DNA of 42,247 nt from positions 1-42,247 of the forward strand of contig DVFK01000009.1 of NCBI GenBank assembly GCA_018713285.1, read 5' to 3'. Below are positions 1-7,760 of this stretch, piece by piece. Each line of letters begins with the position of its first letter. Within the stretch, counting starts at the first letter, position 1. The DNA is from Candidatus Faecousia excrementigallinarum. Its GTDB lineage: Bacteria; Bacillota; Clostridia; Oscillospirales; Oscillospiraceae. The position numbers were made by a program, and so were the translations under genes. Under the pieces are notes generated by a model, which was not told where the DNA came from, did no database searches, and saw nothing but the letters and a program-made list of their open reading frames with translations.

Positions 1-757
1 CCGCCCCGGCCTTTCCCAGCTGGGGGAAGCCGGAGGCCAGGCCGTTTTGCAGCTTTTTCCGGCGCATGGCAAAGCTGGCCCGGACAGCCCGGAAGAAAAT
101 CTCCGGCTCCGAAATGTCCCAGGGCTTTTCCTCCCGGACCTTCAGGGTAATCACCGCCGAGGTCACCTTGGGCTGGGGCAGGAAGCACCCGGCAGGCACA
201 TCAAAGAGAATCTCCGGCTTGGCATAGTACTGGCAGAAGATGGAAAAGGCACTGTAGTCCGGGGAGCCGGGCTGAGCGGCAATCCGCTGGGCCACCTCCT
301 TTTGCACCATCACCGTCACAGACCGGAAGCACTCCGCCTCCAGAAGGGCGGTGAGGATGGGAGAGGTAATGTAATAGGGCAGGTTGGCGCAGGCCATGGG
401 CCGCAGCCCCGGGAATTTCTCCTGCACCAGTGCCGGGATATTCTGCTTGAGAATGTCAGACCAGAGAATCTCCGTGTTGGAAAACTCCCCTACCGTCAGC
501 GCCAGAATGGGCTTTAACCGCTCGTCTACCTCCACGGCGCAGACCTTTCCCGCCCGGAGAGCCAGCTGCTGGGTCAGGGGGCCGATGCCCGGGCCGATTT
601 CCAGCACGCCGGCGGTCTCGTCCACCCCGGCCTCCTCTGCAATCCGCTCCGGCACCCACCGGCTGATTAAAAAGTTCTGCCCCTTGGCCTTGGAAAAGTG
701 GAAGCCGTGCTGGGCAAGAAGCGGCTTCATCACCTGAATATCGCAAACATTTATCAT
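1..757 (-). CDS. rsmA: 16S rRNA adenine(1518/1519)-N6-dimethyltransferase RsmA (KsgA), 3' end outside window
   Basis: The reverse strand reads as a SAM-dependent dimethyltransferase of the KsgA/Erm family, which dimethylates two adjacent adenines in the 3' terminal hairpin of 16S rRNA during small-subunit maturation. Visible motifs are KGQNFL near the N-terminus, the SAM-binding LEIGPGIGPLT, and the catalytic ANLPYYI motif typical of N6-adenine dimethylases. The frame is open to base 1, so about 252 residues are seen and the C-terminus is missing; no line of the ORF track shows this frame. The start ATG (MINVCDIQ) follows an AAGGCGG ribosome site. The upstream neighbour is a yabE homologue, the same order as in Bacillus subtilis (yabE-rnmV-ksgA), although rnmV is absent here. 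Confidence 0.93.
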   Translation of the reverse strand, partial: MINVCDIQVMKPLLAQHGFHFSKAKGQNFLISRWVPERIAEEAGVDETAGVLEIGPGIGPLTQQLALRAGKVCAVEVDERLKPILALTVGEFSNTEILWSDILKQNIPALVQEKFPGLRPMACANLPYYITSPILTALLEAECFRSVTVMVQKEVAQRIAAQPGSPDYSAFSIFCQYYAKPEILFDVPAGCFLPQPKVTSAVITLKVREEKPWDISEPEIFFRAVRASFAMRRKKLQNGLASGFPQLGKAGA

Positions 758-804
758 AGAAAAATCCGCCTTTCGTCTGCCATTATAGCAAACAAAAGGC
801 GGAT
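758..804 (-). terminator. hairpin with T-run between yabE and rsmA, overlapping the rsmA promoter
   Basis: The perfect 10-bp inverted repeat ATCCGCCTTT/AAAGGCGGAT (22-nt loop) is followed on the reverse strand by TTTTTCT, as in an intrinsic terminator for yabE. The 3' arm also contains the AAGGCGG ribosome site of rsmA and the loop contains its -10 box, so read-through RNA would hide the rsmA ribosome site while RNA from the internal promoter would not. The long loop weakens the terminator call. Confidence 0.45.
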
Positions 805-810
805 ATGCAA
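782..810 (-). promoter_or_regulatory. sigma-A type promoter for rsmA
   Basis: Reverse strand: TTGCAT, 17 nt, TATAAT, about 25 nt upstream of the rsmA start codon, giving a very short leader. It lies entirely between the yabE stop codon and rsmA, so rsmA can be transcribed independently of yabE. Confidence 0.75.
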
Positions 811-815
811 TGGTT

Positions 816-1907
816 TTATTCCTGCCAGTCGGTGTCGCCCTGCCATTCCGCATCACCCAGGAAGTAGATGATGCAGTCCCGGACGCCAAACTGGAAGCAC
901 TCCTCCACAGTGTTGAAGAACAGGTCCACATGGTTGCCCTTGATACCGCCGCCGCAGTCCTCCGCAGTGGCGATGCCGTAGACATACTCCCCGTCATTGG
1001 TGACAATGAACATCCGGGTTCCGTAGGGAATCACGGTGGGGTCAACGGCAATGGCGCCCACCCGGGCTTGGGTGCCGGTGGCAGTGGTGCCGGTGCAGTC
1101 CTCAACCCAGGAAGTATAGGCGGTGGCCCAGTACTGGTCGGCGTGGGTGTAGGTCAGCACTTCCCCGGAGGGGAGCACAATCACACCGTCGCCGATAATG
1201 GGCTGGTTCTTGTCCCCATTCAGGTCTTCCCCGGTGCCCCGGAGCACTACCCGGCTCACAGGCTCGGTGGTAACCTGGGTTTTCAGGTTCTCCCGCTGGG
1301 ATTCCTCCCCGTTCACATAGGTGACATGGTCGGTATACAGCGCCTCTCCGGCAACGCCCTCCGTTACCACCTTCTCCTCACCCAAAGCCAGGGTAGGAGC
1401 ATCGCAGTAGACGGTCTCAAAGGGAACCTCGCCGGTATAGGTCTGTTCCTCCTCCACTACCCACTTTACGGATACCTGCATACCGTCGTAGGTTTCCGTA
1501 TCCAGGGGCAGGGACACCTGATAATCGGTGCCCATAGGCACCTCCAGCCGGGTCAGCAGCTCCTCCAGGGTCTCGCCATAGCTGCAGGCCTGAAGCTGCA
1601 CACCGCAGTTGTCAACGGTAATAATCTGGGCCCGGCGGACGGTAATCTCTGTGCCTTCTGTTCCAGCCTGGGTGGTGTAGGTATCCTCCTCACCCAGCTG
1701 AAGACCGGCCTCGTGCAGAACTGCCGCAGGGTCGGATGCACTGGTGGTATGCACCACCACCTGGTCCCCGTCGGTGATCACATATGTAATCTGGGCAAAG
1801 GCTGTCTGGGACAGCATCAGGACCATCAGCACCAGGGGCACCACACAGGCGGCACCACGCTTGAGCCACTTTTTTCTTGCTTTTGCAAACGCAATCAATC
1901 GCTGCAA
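816..1907 (-). CDS. YabE-like cell-wall protein with DUF348, G5 and 3D domains
   Basis: An exported cell-wall-active protein related to B. subtilis YabE/YocH and to resuscitation-promoting-factor-like proteins. A basic N-terminus precedes one hydrophobic segment (LVLMVLMLSQTAFA, likely signal anchor), then two DUF348 units (about residues 40-140), a G5 domain (about 150-235), and a C-terminal 3D domain (about 270-355) with its conserved aspartates (AVDPTVIPYGT, GIATAEDCGGGIKGNHVDLF). The 3D domain shares the fold of lytic transglycosylase MltA, so peptidoglycan cleavage is likely. The start is taken as TTG at 1907, eight bases after GGAGG. The longer ATG of the ORF track (2027) lies inside the promoter and is rejected. 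Length is 363 residues. The gene lies directly upstream of rsmA, as in Bacillus. Confidence 0.85.
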   Translation of the reverse strand: MQRLIAFAKARKKWLKRGAACVVPLVLMVLMLSQTAFAQITYVITDGDQVVVHTTSASDPAAVLHEAGLQLGEEDTYTTQAGTEGTEITVRRAQIITVDNCGVQLQACSYGETLEELLTRLEVPMGTDYQVSLPLDTETYDGMQVSVKWVVEEEQTYTGEVPFETVYCDAPTLALGEEKVVTEGVAGEALYTDHVTYVNGEESQRENLKTQVTTEPVSRVVLRGTGEDLNGDKNQPIIGDGVIVLPSGEVLTYTHADQYWATAYTSWVEDCTGTTATGTQARVGAIAVDPTVIPYGTRMFIVTNDGEYVYGIATAEDCGGGIKGNHVDLFFNTVEECFQFGVRDCIIYFLGDAEWQGDTDWQE

Positions 1908-2006
1908 GGGTTCGTCCTCCTTCCAAAAAAATAGGGGGATTTCCGCTGGGAAATCCGTTGGTATCAAAATGTAACAAAGGCTGTACAAATGAATGACAGC
2001 ATGGGT

Positions 2007-2034
2007 ATTATAACAAAAAATTGCCAAAAGTCAA
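2007..2034 (-). promoter_or_regulatory. promoter of the yabE-like gene
   Basis: Reverse strand: TTGACT, 16 nt, TATAAT, leaving a leader of about 95 nt before the TTG start at 1907. Its position excludes the upstream ATG offered by the ORF track. Confidence 0.75.
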
Positions 2035-2053
2035 GTGTTTCCTCCAAAATACC

Positions 2054-2116
2054 ATATTTAGACAACTTTTGGCATAATTTTTGTGTTATTTTTATGTAAA
2101 CATTTTGTCTAAATAT
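2054..2116. repeat. perfect 12-bp inverted repeat upstream of the yabE promoter
   Basis: ATATTTAGACAA (2054-2065) and its exact complement TTGTCTAAATAT (2105-2116) are centred 51 bp apart, close to five helical turns, in AT-rich DNA just upstream of the yabE -35 box. This could be a pair of operator half-sites for a regulator of yabE. No regulator is recognised. Confidence 0.55.
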
Positions 2117-2287
2117 ACATGAATTCCCCGCTCTTTCCCACGATATCTGGTGGAATTGGTTACAGGTGTTGACATAAGTTGCCGAAATATGTAACCTCCT
2201 GTAAACCATGGAAGTTTTTTTATTATGGTAAACCTTTTTACCCCTGTTTTCCGGAAAAAATCCCTTTTTTTACCCTGGGAAAGCCCA

Positions 2288-2316
2288 TTGACAAGGGGGA
2301 AAAAATGTGCTATATT
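2288..2316 (+). promoter_or_regulatory. promoter of the thrS T-box transcript
   Basis: TTGACA, 17 nt, TATATT, a near-consensus sigma-A promoter. Transcription would begin at about 2322, just at the 5' end of the T-box leader. Confidence 0.8.
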
Positions 2317-2321
2317 TCCCC

Positions 2322-2557
2322 ATAGAAAGGCTATGAGGAAGACCCGGCATCCGGTAAGCCGCTCAGAGAGGAGCCCACATGGTGAAAGGGCTCTGCGACG
2401 CTGCCCTATGCCACACCACTTCGGAGCCGTCCGGCGGAAATGCCGGGTCGGGTGCGCCCGTTACCGCGTCAATGAGTGGCAGCTGCGGCTGCAACCAGGG
2501 TGGAACCGTGGAATACATTTTGTATCCCACCCCTGATCTTTCAGGGGTGGGATTTTT
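2322..2557 (+). ncRNA. T-box riboswitch, threonine type
   Basis: This leader RNA measures uncharged tRNA and controls transcription of the downstream aminoacyl-tRNA synthetase. Visible elements are the stem I AGAGAG and GGTGAAAG blocks (about 2364-2388), the T-box sequence AGGGTGGAACCGTGG (2497-2511), and a strong terminator competing with the antiterminator. Because thrS follows, the specifier should be a Thr codon. A run CCACACCACT at 2411-2420 offers ACC (2415-2417) as candidate, but I did not fold stem I, so the specifier is not fixed. Confidence 0.9.
2524..2557 (+). terminator. T-box regulated terminator
   Basis: A 13-bp perfect stem ATCCCACCCCTGA/TCAGGGGTGGGAT with a 4-nt loop is followed by TTTTT. 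This is the OFF structure of the T-box. Its 5' arm overlaps the region that would pair in the antiterminator. Confidence 0.88.
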
Positions 2558-2594
2558 GCATACCTGCCCCCAATACTAAAGGAGGAAAACCATT

Positions 2595-4391
2595 ATGTCC
2601 GAAGAAAACCTGTATACCTTTGAAAACCCGGAATACCGGAAAACCTACTGGCATACCTGCTCCCATGTGATGGCCCAGGCCGTGAAGCGGCTGTGGCCGG
2701 AGGTGCAGCTGGCCATCGGCCCCGCCATCGACGAGGGCTGGTACTACGACTTTGACTCCCCCTTCTCCTTCACCCCCGACCATCTTTCCCAGATTGAGGC
2801 GGAGATGAAGAAAATCTGCAAGGAGCGGCTGAGCATCGTCCGCAGCGAAAAGCCCCGGGCGGAGGCCATTGCCTATATGCAGGAGAAGAACGAGCCTTAC
2901 AAGGTAGAGCTGATTGAGGATCTGCCGGAGGACGCCACCATCTCCTTCTACACCCAGGGAGAATTTACCGACCTGTGCGCCGGTCCCCACCTGGACCACA
3001 CGGGAAGAATCAAGCACAACGGCTTCAAGCTCACCAAGAGCTGCGGCGCCTACTGGCGGGGCGACTCCAACCGGAAGATGCTCCAGCGTATCTACGGTGT
3101 GGGCTTCCCCAGCAAGGATGAGCTGCAAGCCTACCTCACCGCTCAGGAAGAGGCTCTGAAACGGGACCACAACAAGCTGGGTCGGGAGCTGGACTACTTC
3201 ACCACCGTGGAGTGCATCGGCCAGGGTCTGCCCATCATGCTGCCCAACGGTGCCCGGGCTATCCAGCTTTTGCAGCGTTGGATTGAGGACGAGGAGCAGA
3301 AGCGGGGCTACATCCTCACCAAGACTCCTCTCATGGCCAAGCGGGAGCTTTACAAAATCTCCGGTCACTGGGATCACTACCTGGATGGTATGTTCATCCT
3401 GGGCGACCCCCACGACGAGGAGAAGGAGTGCTTCGCCCTTCGTCCCATGACCTGCCCCTTCCAGTACCAGGTGTACCTGAACCGGGCCCGTTCCTACCGG
3501 GATCTGCCTATGCGACTGGGTGAGACTTCTACCCTGTTCCGGAACGAGGACTCCGGTGAGATGCACGGCCTGATCCGTGTCCGCCAGTTCACCATCTCCG
3601 AGGGTCACATCGTCCTGCGGCCTGACCAGCTGGAAGAGGAGTTCAAGAACTGCCTGGACCTGGCCAACTACTGCATGGAGACCCTGGGCCTCAAGGAGGA
3701 CTGCTCCTTCCGGTTCTCCCAGTGGGATCCCGCCAAGGCCGGCATTAAGTACGAGGGGACCCAGGAGCAGTGGGAGCTGGCTCAGGAAACCATGAAGACC
3801 ATCCTGGACGACCTGGGAGTCAACTACCAGGTGGGCATTGACGAGGCGGCCTTCTACGGCCCCAAGCTGGACATTCAGTGCAAGAATGTGTTCGGCAAGG
3901 AGGACACCCTCATCACCATCCAGATTGATATGCTCCTGGCCCAGAAGTTCGGCATGGAGTACACCGACTCTGACGGCCAGAAGAAGACCCCCTATATCAT
4001 CCACCGCACCTCTATGGGCTGCTATGAGCGTACCCTGGCGCTGCTGATTGAGAAGTACGCCGGAGCGCTCCCCCTGTGGCTCATGGGCACTCAGGTTCGG
4101 GTCATGCCCATCACCGACCGGGCTCACGACTACGCCAACGCCCTTACGGAGCAGCTGAAGAACGCCGGCATCCGGGCAGAGTCCGACTGCCGCAGCGAGA
4201 AGCTGGGCTACAAGATTCGGGAGGCTCAGGTGCAGAAGATTCCCTATATGCTGGTTGTGGGTGACCGGGATATGGAGAACGGCACCGTGTCCGTCCGCAC
4301 CCGGAAGGGCGAGGACTTAGGGGCCATGACCCCGGAGGCATTCCTTTCCAAGTGCCTGATGGAAATTGCCACCAAGAGCAAGGAAGTGTAA
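2595..4391 (+). CDS. thrS: threonine--tRNA ligase lacking the N-terminal TGS domain
   Basis: Class II synthetase that charges tRNA-Thr and edits mischarged Ser. The protein is 598 residues, shorter than the usual 640 or so. It begins almost directly with the SAD editing domain (HTCSH at residues 20-24, CAGPH near 130), so the TGS domain is absent. The catalytic core follows, with zinc-ligand regions MTCPFQ, EGHI and IHRTSMGC and the class II motif 2 region (about 280-480). The anticodon-binding domain ends the protein (about 495-590). A ribosome site AAAGGAGG sits 11 nt before the ATG, and no in-frame upstream start exists that could encode TGS. Regulation is by the T-box leader just upstream. 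Monocistronic, ended by a hairpin terminator. Confidence 0.97.
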   Translation: MSEENLYTFENPEYRKTYWHTCSHVMAQAVKRLWPEVQLAIGPAIDEGWYYDFDSPFSFTPDHLSQIEAEMKKICKERLSIVRSEKPRAEAIAYMQEKNEPYKVELIEDLPEDATISFYTQGEFTDLCAGPHLDHTGRIKHNGFKLTKSCGAYWRGDSNRKMLQRIYGVGFPSKDELQAYLTAQEEALKRDHNKLGRELDYFTTVECIGQGLPIMLPNGARAIQLLQRWIEDEEQKRGYILTKTPLMAKRELYKISGHWDHYLDGMFILGDPHDEEKECFALRPMTCPFQYQVYLNRARSYRDLPMRLGETSTLFRNEDSGEMHGLIRVRQFTISEGHIVLRPDQLEEEFKNCLDLANYCMETLGLKEDCSFRFSQWDPAKAGIKYEGTQEQWELAQETMKTILDDLGVNYQVGIDEAAFYGPKLDIQCKNVFGKEDTLITIQIDMLLAQKFGMEYTDSDGQKKTPYIIHRTSMGCYERTLALLIEKYAGALPLWLMGTQVRVMPITDRAHDYANALTEQLKNAGIRAESDCRSEKLGYKIREAQVQKIPYMLVVGDRDMENGTVSVRTRKGEDLGAMTPEAFLSKCLMEIATKSKEV

Positions 4392-4396
4392 AAACC

Positions 4397-4436
4397 AATG
4401 CCGGCAGCCCCAGGCCGCCGGCATTGTTCCCTTTTT
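4397..4436 (+). terminator. intrinsic terminator of thrS
   Basis: Stem AATGCCGGC/GCCGGCATT starts six bases after the stop codon and is followed by GTTCCCTTTTT. Confidence 0.8.
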
Positions 4437-4439
4437 ACC

Positions 4440-5140
4440 CGGTATCGATTCCCAACCTCGTACCGCAGTAACGATACCGGGCGGGTCAGGGAAGTAACGA
4501 ATCGTAGAAAGCCACCGTGCGAAATTGGCTGCGGGCACTACCCGCAAGGCTCCCTTGCCAAAGGGAGCTGGCACGGCGTTGCCGTGACTGAGGGATTTCA
4601 CAGCAGGCACTTCCCCCAAGCACAAACCCATGTGCAGCGGTACGCACCCCATAGCTCCCTCCGGGAGGGAGCTGTCACCGCAGGTGACTGAGGGAGCCAG
4701 CGGGCGGTGCAGTTACGGTTTGCTTATGGGGAGGTACTTGCTGGTGGTTATCGACACCCGGTTAGAACCTTTTTGTCTGTTGTCCAATCGGCTTTCTGCA
4801 AGCGCTTGCCAGCGGGGCCTTCCTTTCTTGCTCCGGCAAGAAAGGAAGCAAAGAAGCCGGCTCAAGGGGGGGATAACTCGCTCCCGCTCAAATTATCCCC
4901 CCCTTGAGAATCCCCCGGGTGGAACCATCGGGAGATTGACCCTTCGCTTCGGCTTGGGTACAAAGTTTCAGTCCCTGCCCTCGTTATACCCTACACATTC
5001 CAGGGGCTTTCCTGTCCCACGCTGTCGATTGAAAGTCTGAAAAAGGCTGGCATCGCACCATAAAACGATACCGGGCGGGTCAGGGAAGTGACGAATCGTA
5101 GAAAGCCACCGTGCGAAATTGGCTGCGGGCACTGGCCGCC
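4440..5140 (+). repeat. mosaic intergenic repeat R1 (modules C-A-B-D-E-F-G-C)
   Basis: No gene is seen in this 0.75-kb gap. It is a string of modules that recur elsewhere in the window. Module C (4471-4539) recurs at 5065-5133 with one mismatch in 69 and again, reversed, at 7284-7354. Double-hairpin A is at 4548-4595 and double-hairpin B at 4654-4697. Palindrome D (4819-4848) has arms CTTCCTTTCTTGC/GCAAGAAAGGAAG. Stretches E (about 4858-4915), F (about 4925-4985) and G (about 5020-5050) are matched in R2. R2 on the other side of the next two genes carries the same modules in inverted orientation. No transposase or coding potential is visible, so a non-autonomous mobile or structured repeat is the best description. 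Confidence 0.8.
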
Positions 5141-5168
5141 CGGCGTACCAGCAGAAAGGAGAACCGCC

Positions 5169-5906
5169 ATGAGGAAAATTGCTTTGGGATATGGGATTGC
5201 CCTGGGACTGTTGGTCTGGGGTTTGCTTGTGTATCTGTTTGTGGGAGGCTGCGCCTTTTTGGGGCTGCTGCTCATGGGGACAGGCTGTGCGGTTGCCCTG
5301 TATCAATGGCTGCATGACCGGAAAGACCGGAAGCCCTGGAGGATTCTCCGGCTCTGCTTTTTGGCGGCCGTTGCCCTTTTGCTGGTGCTGGCTCTCATTA
5401 CCGGGGTGTTTGTGTACCGGGCCAGCCTGGGAAGCCCGGAGATTTCCTGCGACGCCATTCTTGTTTTAGGTGCCGGGGTCAATGGGGAGGAGCCGTCTTT
5501 GTCCCTGTGGGAGCGGATTCAGGCCGCCCGGGACTACCTGGAAGCCCACCCGGACTGTGTGGCGGTGCTCTCCGGCGGTCAGGGGGATGGAGAGGCCATT
5601 ACGGAAGCGGAATGTATGTTCCGGGAGCTGGTGAAGCTGGGCATCGACCCCCAGCGGCTGATTTTAGAAACCCAGGCAGAAAGCACCCGGGAAAATCTTG
5701 CCTACTCCCTGCCCCTTTTGGAGGGTTATGAAACCATCGGGCTGGTGTCCAGCGACTACCACCTGTGCCGGGCGGAGCTGATGGCAAAGGACCTGGGGCT
5801 GTCCCCGGTGGGCATCCCTGCCCGCACCACCTATCCCCATCTTTATGTAAACTATTTCCTCCGGGAAATTGTGGGAATCTGGTACTATATGCTGTTTGGA
5901 GGTTAA
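5169..5906 (+). CDS. YdcF/SanA-like DUF218 membrane protein
   Basis: A 245-residue protein with about three hydrophobic segments at the N-terminus (residues 3-25, 27-50, 60-90), then a DUF218/YdcF domain (about 100-240) in which the family hallmarks LVLGAGV, LSGGQGDGE and VSSDYHLCRAELMA are clear. Proteins of this family (SanA, YdcF, ElyC) act at the envelope, and some affect vancomycin sensitivity or lipid-carrier metabolism. The biochemical reaction is not settled, so only the family is called. The start is the ATG at 5169, seven bases after AAGGAG; the longer ORF-track start runs back into repeat module C. The M42 peptidase follows with a 4-nt gap and its ribosome site lies in the last codons here, so the two are cotranscribed. 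Confidence 0.85.
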   Translation: MRKIALGYGIALGLLVWGLLVYLFVGGCAFLGLLLMGTGCAVALYQWLHDRKDRKPWRILRLCFLAAVALLLVLALITGVFVYRASLGSPEISCDAILVLGAGVNGEEPSLSLWERIQAARDYLEAHPDCVAVLSGGQGDGEAITEAECMFRELVKLGIDPQRLILETQAESTRENLAYSLPLLEGYETIGLVSSDYHLCRAELMAKDLGLSPVGIPARTTYPHLYVNYFLREIVGIWYYMLFGG

Positions 5907-5910
5907 GACC

Positions 5911-6951
5911 ATGATAGAAAAAGAATACGCTGACTACGCCTGGGAGCAGGCCGAAGCCCTGCTGGGGGTGGACTCCCCTTCCGGCTTTACCCATAACGCC
6001 GCCCAGTGGGTTCTGGAAGCTTTCCGGAATTTAGGATATGATGCCCGCCTGACAGGAAAAGGGGGCGTTCTGGCTGACTTGGGAGGCGAAAACAGCCAGG
6101 ATGGACTGCTGCTGGCTGCCCACACCGATACCCTGGGGGGCATGGTGTCCCAGGTCAAGGGCACCGGACGGCTGACCATCACGCCCCTGGGAGGACTGAA
6201 CTCCAACAACGCCGAGGCGGAAAATGTCCGGGTGTATACCCGGGACGGAAAGGTGCTGGAGGGCACCTTCCAGCTGTGCAACCCCTCCGTCCATGTAAAC
6301 GGTGCTTACTCCACCACCGCCCGGAGCTTTGACGTCATGGAAGTGGTGCTGGACGAAGCCACCACCTCCAAGGGGGAGACAGAGGCCCTGGGGGTACAGG
6401 TGGGGGACATTGTGTGCTTTGACCCCCGGACCCGGCGGACTGCCTCCGGCTACCTCAAGAGCCGCTTTCTGGACGACAAGCTGTCCGTTGGCATCCTTCT
6501 GGGCCTTGCCAAGTACCTGAAAGACCGGAACATCATCTTACCCCGCCGCACCTATGTCCATGTGACGGTGTTTGAGGAGGTGGGTCACGGCGGCTCTTCC
6601 TCCGTACCCCAGGGGGTGACGGAAGCCATCTCCGTGGACATGGGCTGTGTGGGAGACGGCCTTTCCTGCACCGAGCGGCAGGTTTCCATCTGCCCCAAGG
6701 ATTCCGGCGGCCCCTACCACTATGAAGTGGTGGGCAAGCTCATAGAAGCCGCCAAAAAGACCGGGGCCGACTACGCCCTGGACGTATACCCCCACTACGG
6801 CTCCGATGTGGAGGCCACCCTCCGGGCAGGCTACGACCTGCGCCACGGCCTCATCGGCCCCGGCGTCTACGCCAGCCACGGCTACGAGCGCAGCCACATC
6901 GATGGCGTCCTCAACACCCTGAAGGTGCTGGAAGGATACCTGAGCCTGTAA
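5911..6951 (+). CDS. M42 family metallopeptidase (glutamyl aminopeptidase-like)
   Basis: A dinuclear-zinc aminopeptidase of the M42 (PepA/FrvX) family, 346 residues, which degrades peptides in the cytoplasm. Likely metal and catalytic residues are in AAHTDTLGG (first His/Asp), SRFLDDKLS (bridging Asp), FEEVGHGG (general-base Glu), SVDMG, and the C-terminal HYGSDVEA/SHGYERSH region. The ORF track starts earlier; the ATG at 5911 is preferred because GGAGG (5899-5903) is 7 nt upstream. It is the second gene of a two-gene operon with the YdcF-like gene and is closed by a strong terminator. Nothing in the context points to a specific substrate. Confidence 0.9.
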   Translation: MIEKEYADYAWEQAEALLGVDSPSGFTHNAAQWVLEAFRNLGYDARLTGKGGVLADLGGENSQDGLLLAAHTDTLGGMVSQVKGTGRLTITPLGGLNSNNAEAENVRVYTRDGKVLEGTFQLCNPSVHVNGAYSTTARSFDVMEVVLDEATTSKGETEALGVQVGDIVCFDPRTRRTASGYLKSRFLDDKLSVGILLGLAKYLKDRNIILPRRTYVHVTVFEEVGHGGSSSVPQGVTEAISVDMGCVGDGLSCTERQVSICPKDSGGPYHYEVVGKLIEAAKKTGADYALDVYPHYGSDVEATLRAGYDLRHGLIGPGVYASHGYERSHIDGVLNTLKVLEGYLSL

Positions 6952-6960
6952 AATTTGCAA

Positions 6961-7003
6961 AAAGACCTGTTGCAGAATGAGATTCTTGCAACAGGTCTTT
7001 TTT
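6961..7003 (+). terminator. intrinsic terminator after the M42 peptidase
   Basis: Stem AAAGACCTGTTGCA/TGCAACAGGTCTTT followed by TTT, nine bases past the stop codon. Confidence 0.9.
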
Positions 7004-7040
7004 GCGATTGTTAGAATCTTCCCAGTGTTGTCCTATTGTA

Positions 7041-7595
7041 CGATACCGGGCTTTTTCAATCTTTCAATCGACAGCGTGGAAACAAAGCACCCCAAAAACC
7101 ACAACCCCAAACGGGGGCAGAGGCTGAAACCCCGCACCCGAGCCAAAGCGAAGGGTCAATCTTCCGACGGTTAGGGGGGATTCTTAAGAGGAAAACACCA
7201 AACGGGAGTGAGTTGTTTTCCCCTTAAGCCGGACACCTTTCCTTACTTTCTTGCCGGAGCAAGAAAGTAAGGCCCCGGCGGGCAGTGCCCGCAGCCAATT
7301 TCGCACGGAAATCTTCTGCGAATCGTTACTGCCCCTCCAGTGCCCGGTATCGTTCCTGCGGTGCATGGTTGGGTATCGACAACCGCCAACAAGTACCGCC
7401 CCTTCATCAAACCAGAACTGCATCCCCCGCTGGCTCCCTCAGTCACCTGCGGTGACAGCTCTCTCCCGGAGGGAGCCATGGGGTGCGTACCTTTCCACAT
7501 GGGTTTGTGCTTTCGGAAAGTGCCTGCTGTAAATCCCTCAGTCAAAAATCAAAGATTTTTGCCAGCTCCCTTTGGCAAGGGAGCCTTTGGCGCAG
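7041..7595 (-). repeat. mosaic intergenic repeat R2, inverted relative to R1
   Basis: Read on the reverse strand, this shows double-hairpin A (7534-7585), the conserved A-B spacer with AGCAGGCACTT and GGTACGCACCCCAT, double-hairpin B (7433-7477), its conserved tail, module C (7284-7354), palindrome D (7241-7272), then E, F and G in the same order as R1. Palindrome D differs from the R1 copy by a compensated base-pair change (C-G to A-T). The 7.0-7.7 kb gap holds no gene. Confidence 0.8.
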
Positions 7596-7712
7596 GCCTT
7601 GGGCTTTTCCCTTTTACGCACCCAATATCATCTCGTTGGCGAAGTACCAGTCCTCAATTACAGCTCAAACCGCACCGTCTCCCGACGGTCGAAGGCTGTG
7701 GGGGCGGTGTGT

Positions 7713-7752
7713 AAAAAAGGACCGTTGCGAAACTCACGTTTTGCAACGGTCC
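7713..7752 (-). terminator. intrinsic terminator of the acyl-CoA synthetase operon
   Basis: Reverse strand stem GGACCGTTGC/GCAACGGTCC with a 14-nt loop followed by TTTTTT, nine bases after the synthetase stop codon. Confidence 0.88.
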
Positions 7753-7760
7753 ATTTTGTG

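Noticed and set aside
1908-2027. Longer N-terminus of the YabE-like protein
   Set aside because: The ATG at 2027 lies within the promoter spacer, and the TTG at 1907 has a well-placed GGAGG.
2169-2191. TTGACA box upstream of thrS as promoter
   Set aside because: The matching -10 at 17 nt reads TAACCT; the better TTGACA-17-TATATT at 2288-2316 lies directly before the T-box.
2541-4127. 528-codon antisense ORF across thrS
   Set aside because: Shadow of a GC-rich coding sequence. It has low-complexity Gly/Leu/Val composition, no family motifs and lacks a ribosome site; it also crosses the T-box terminator.
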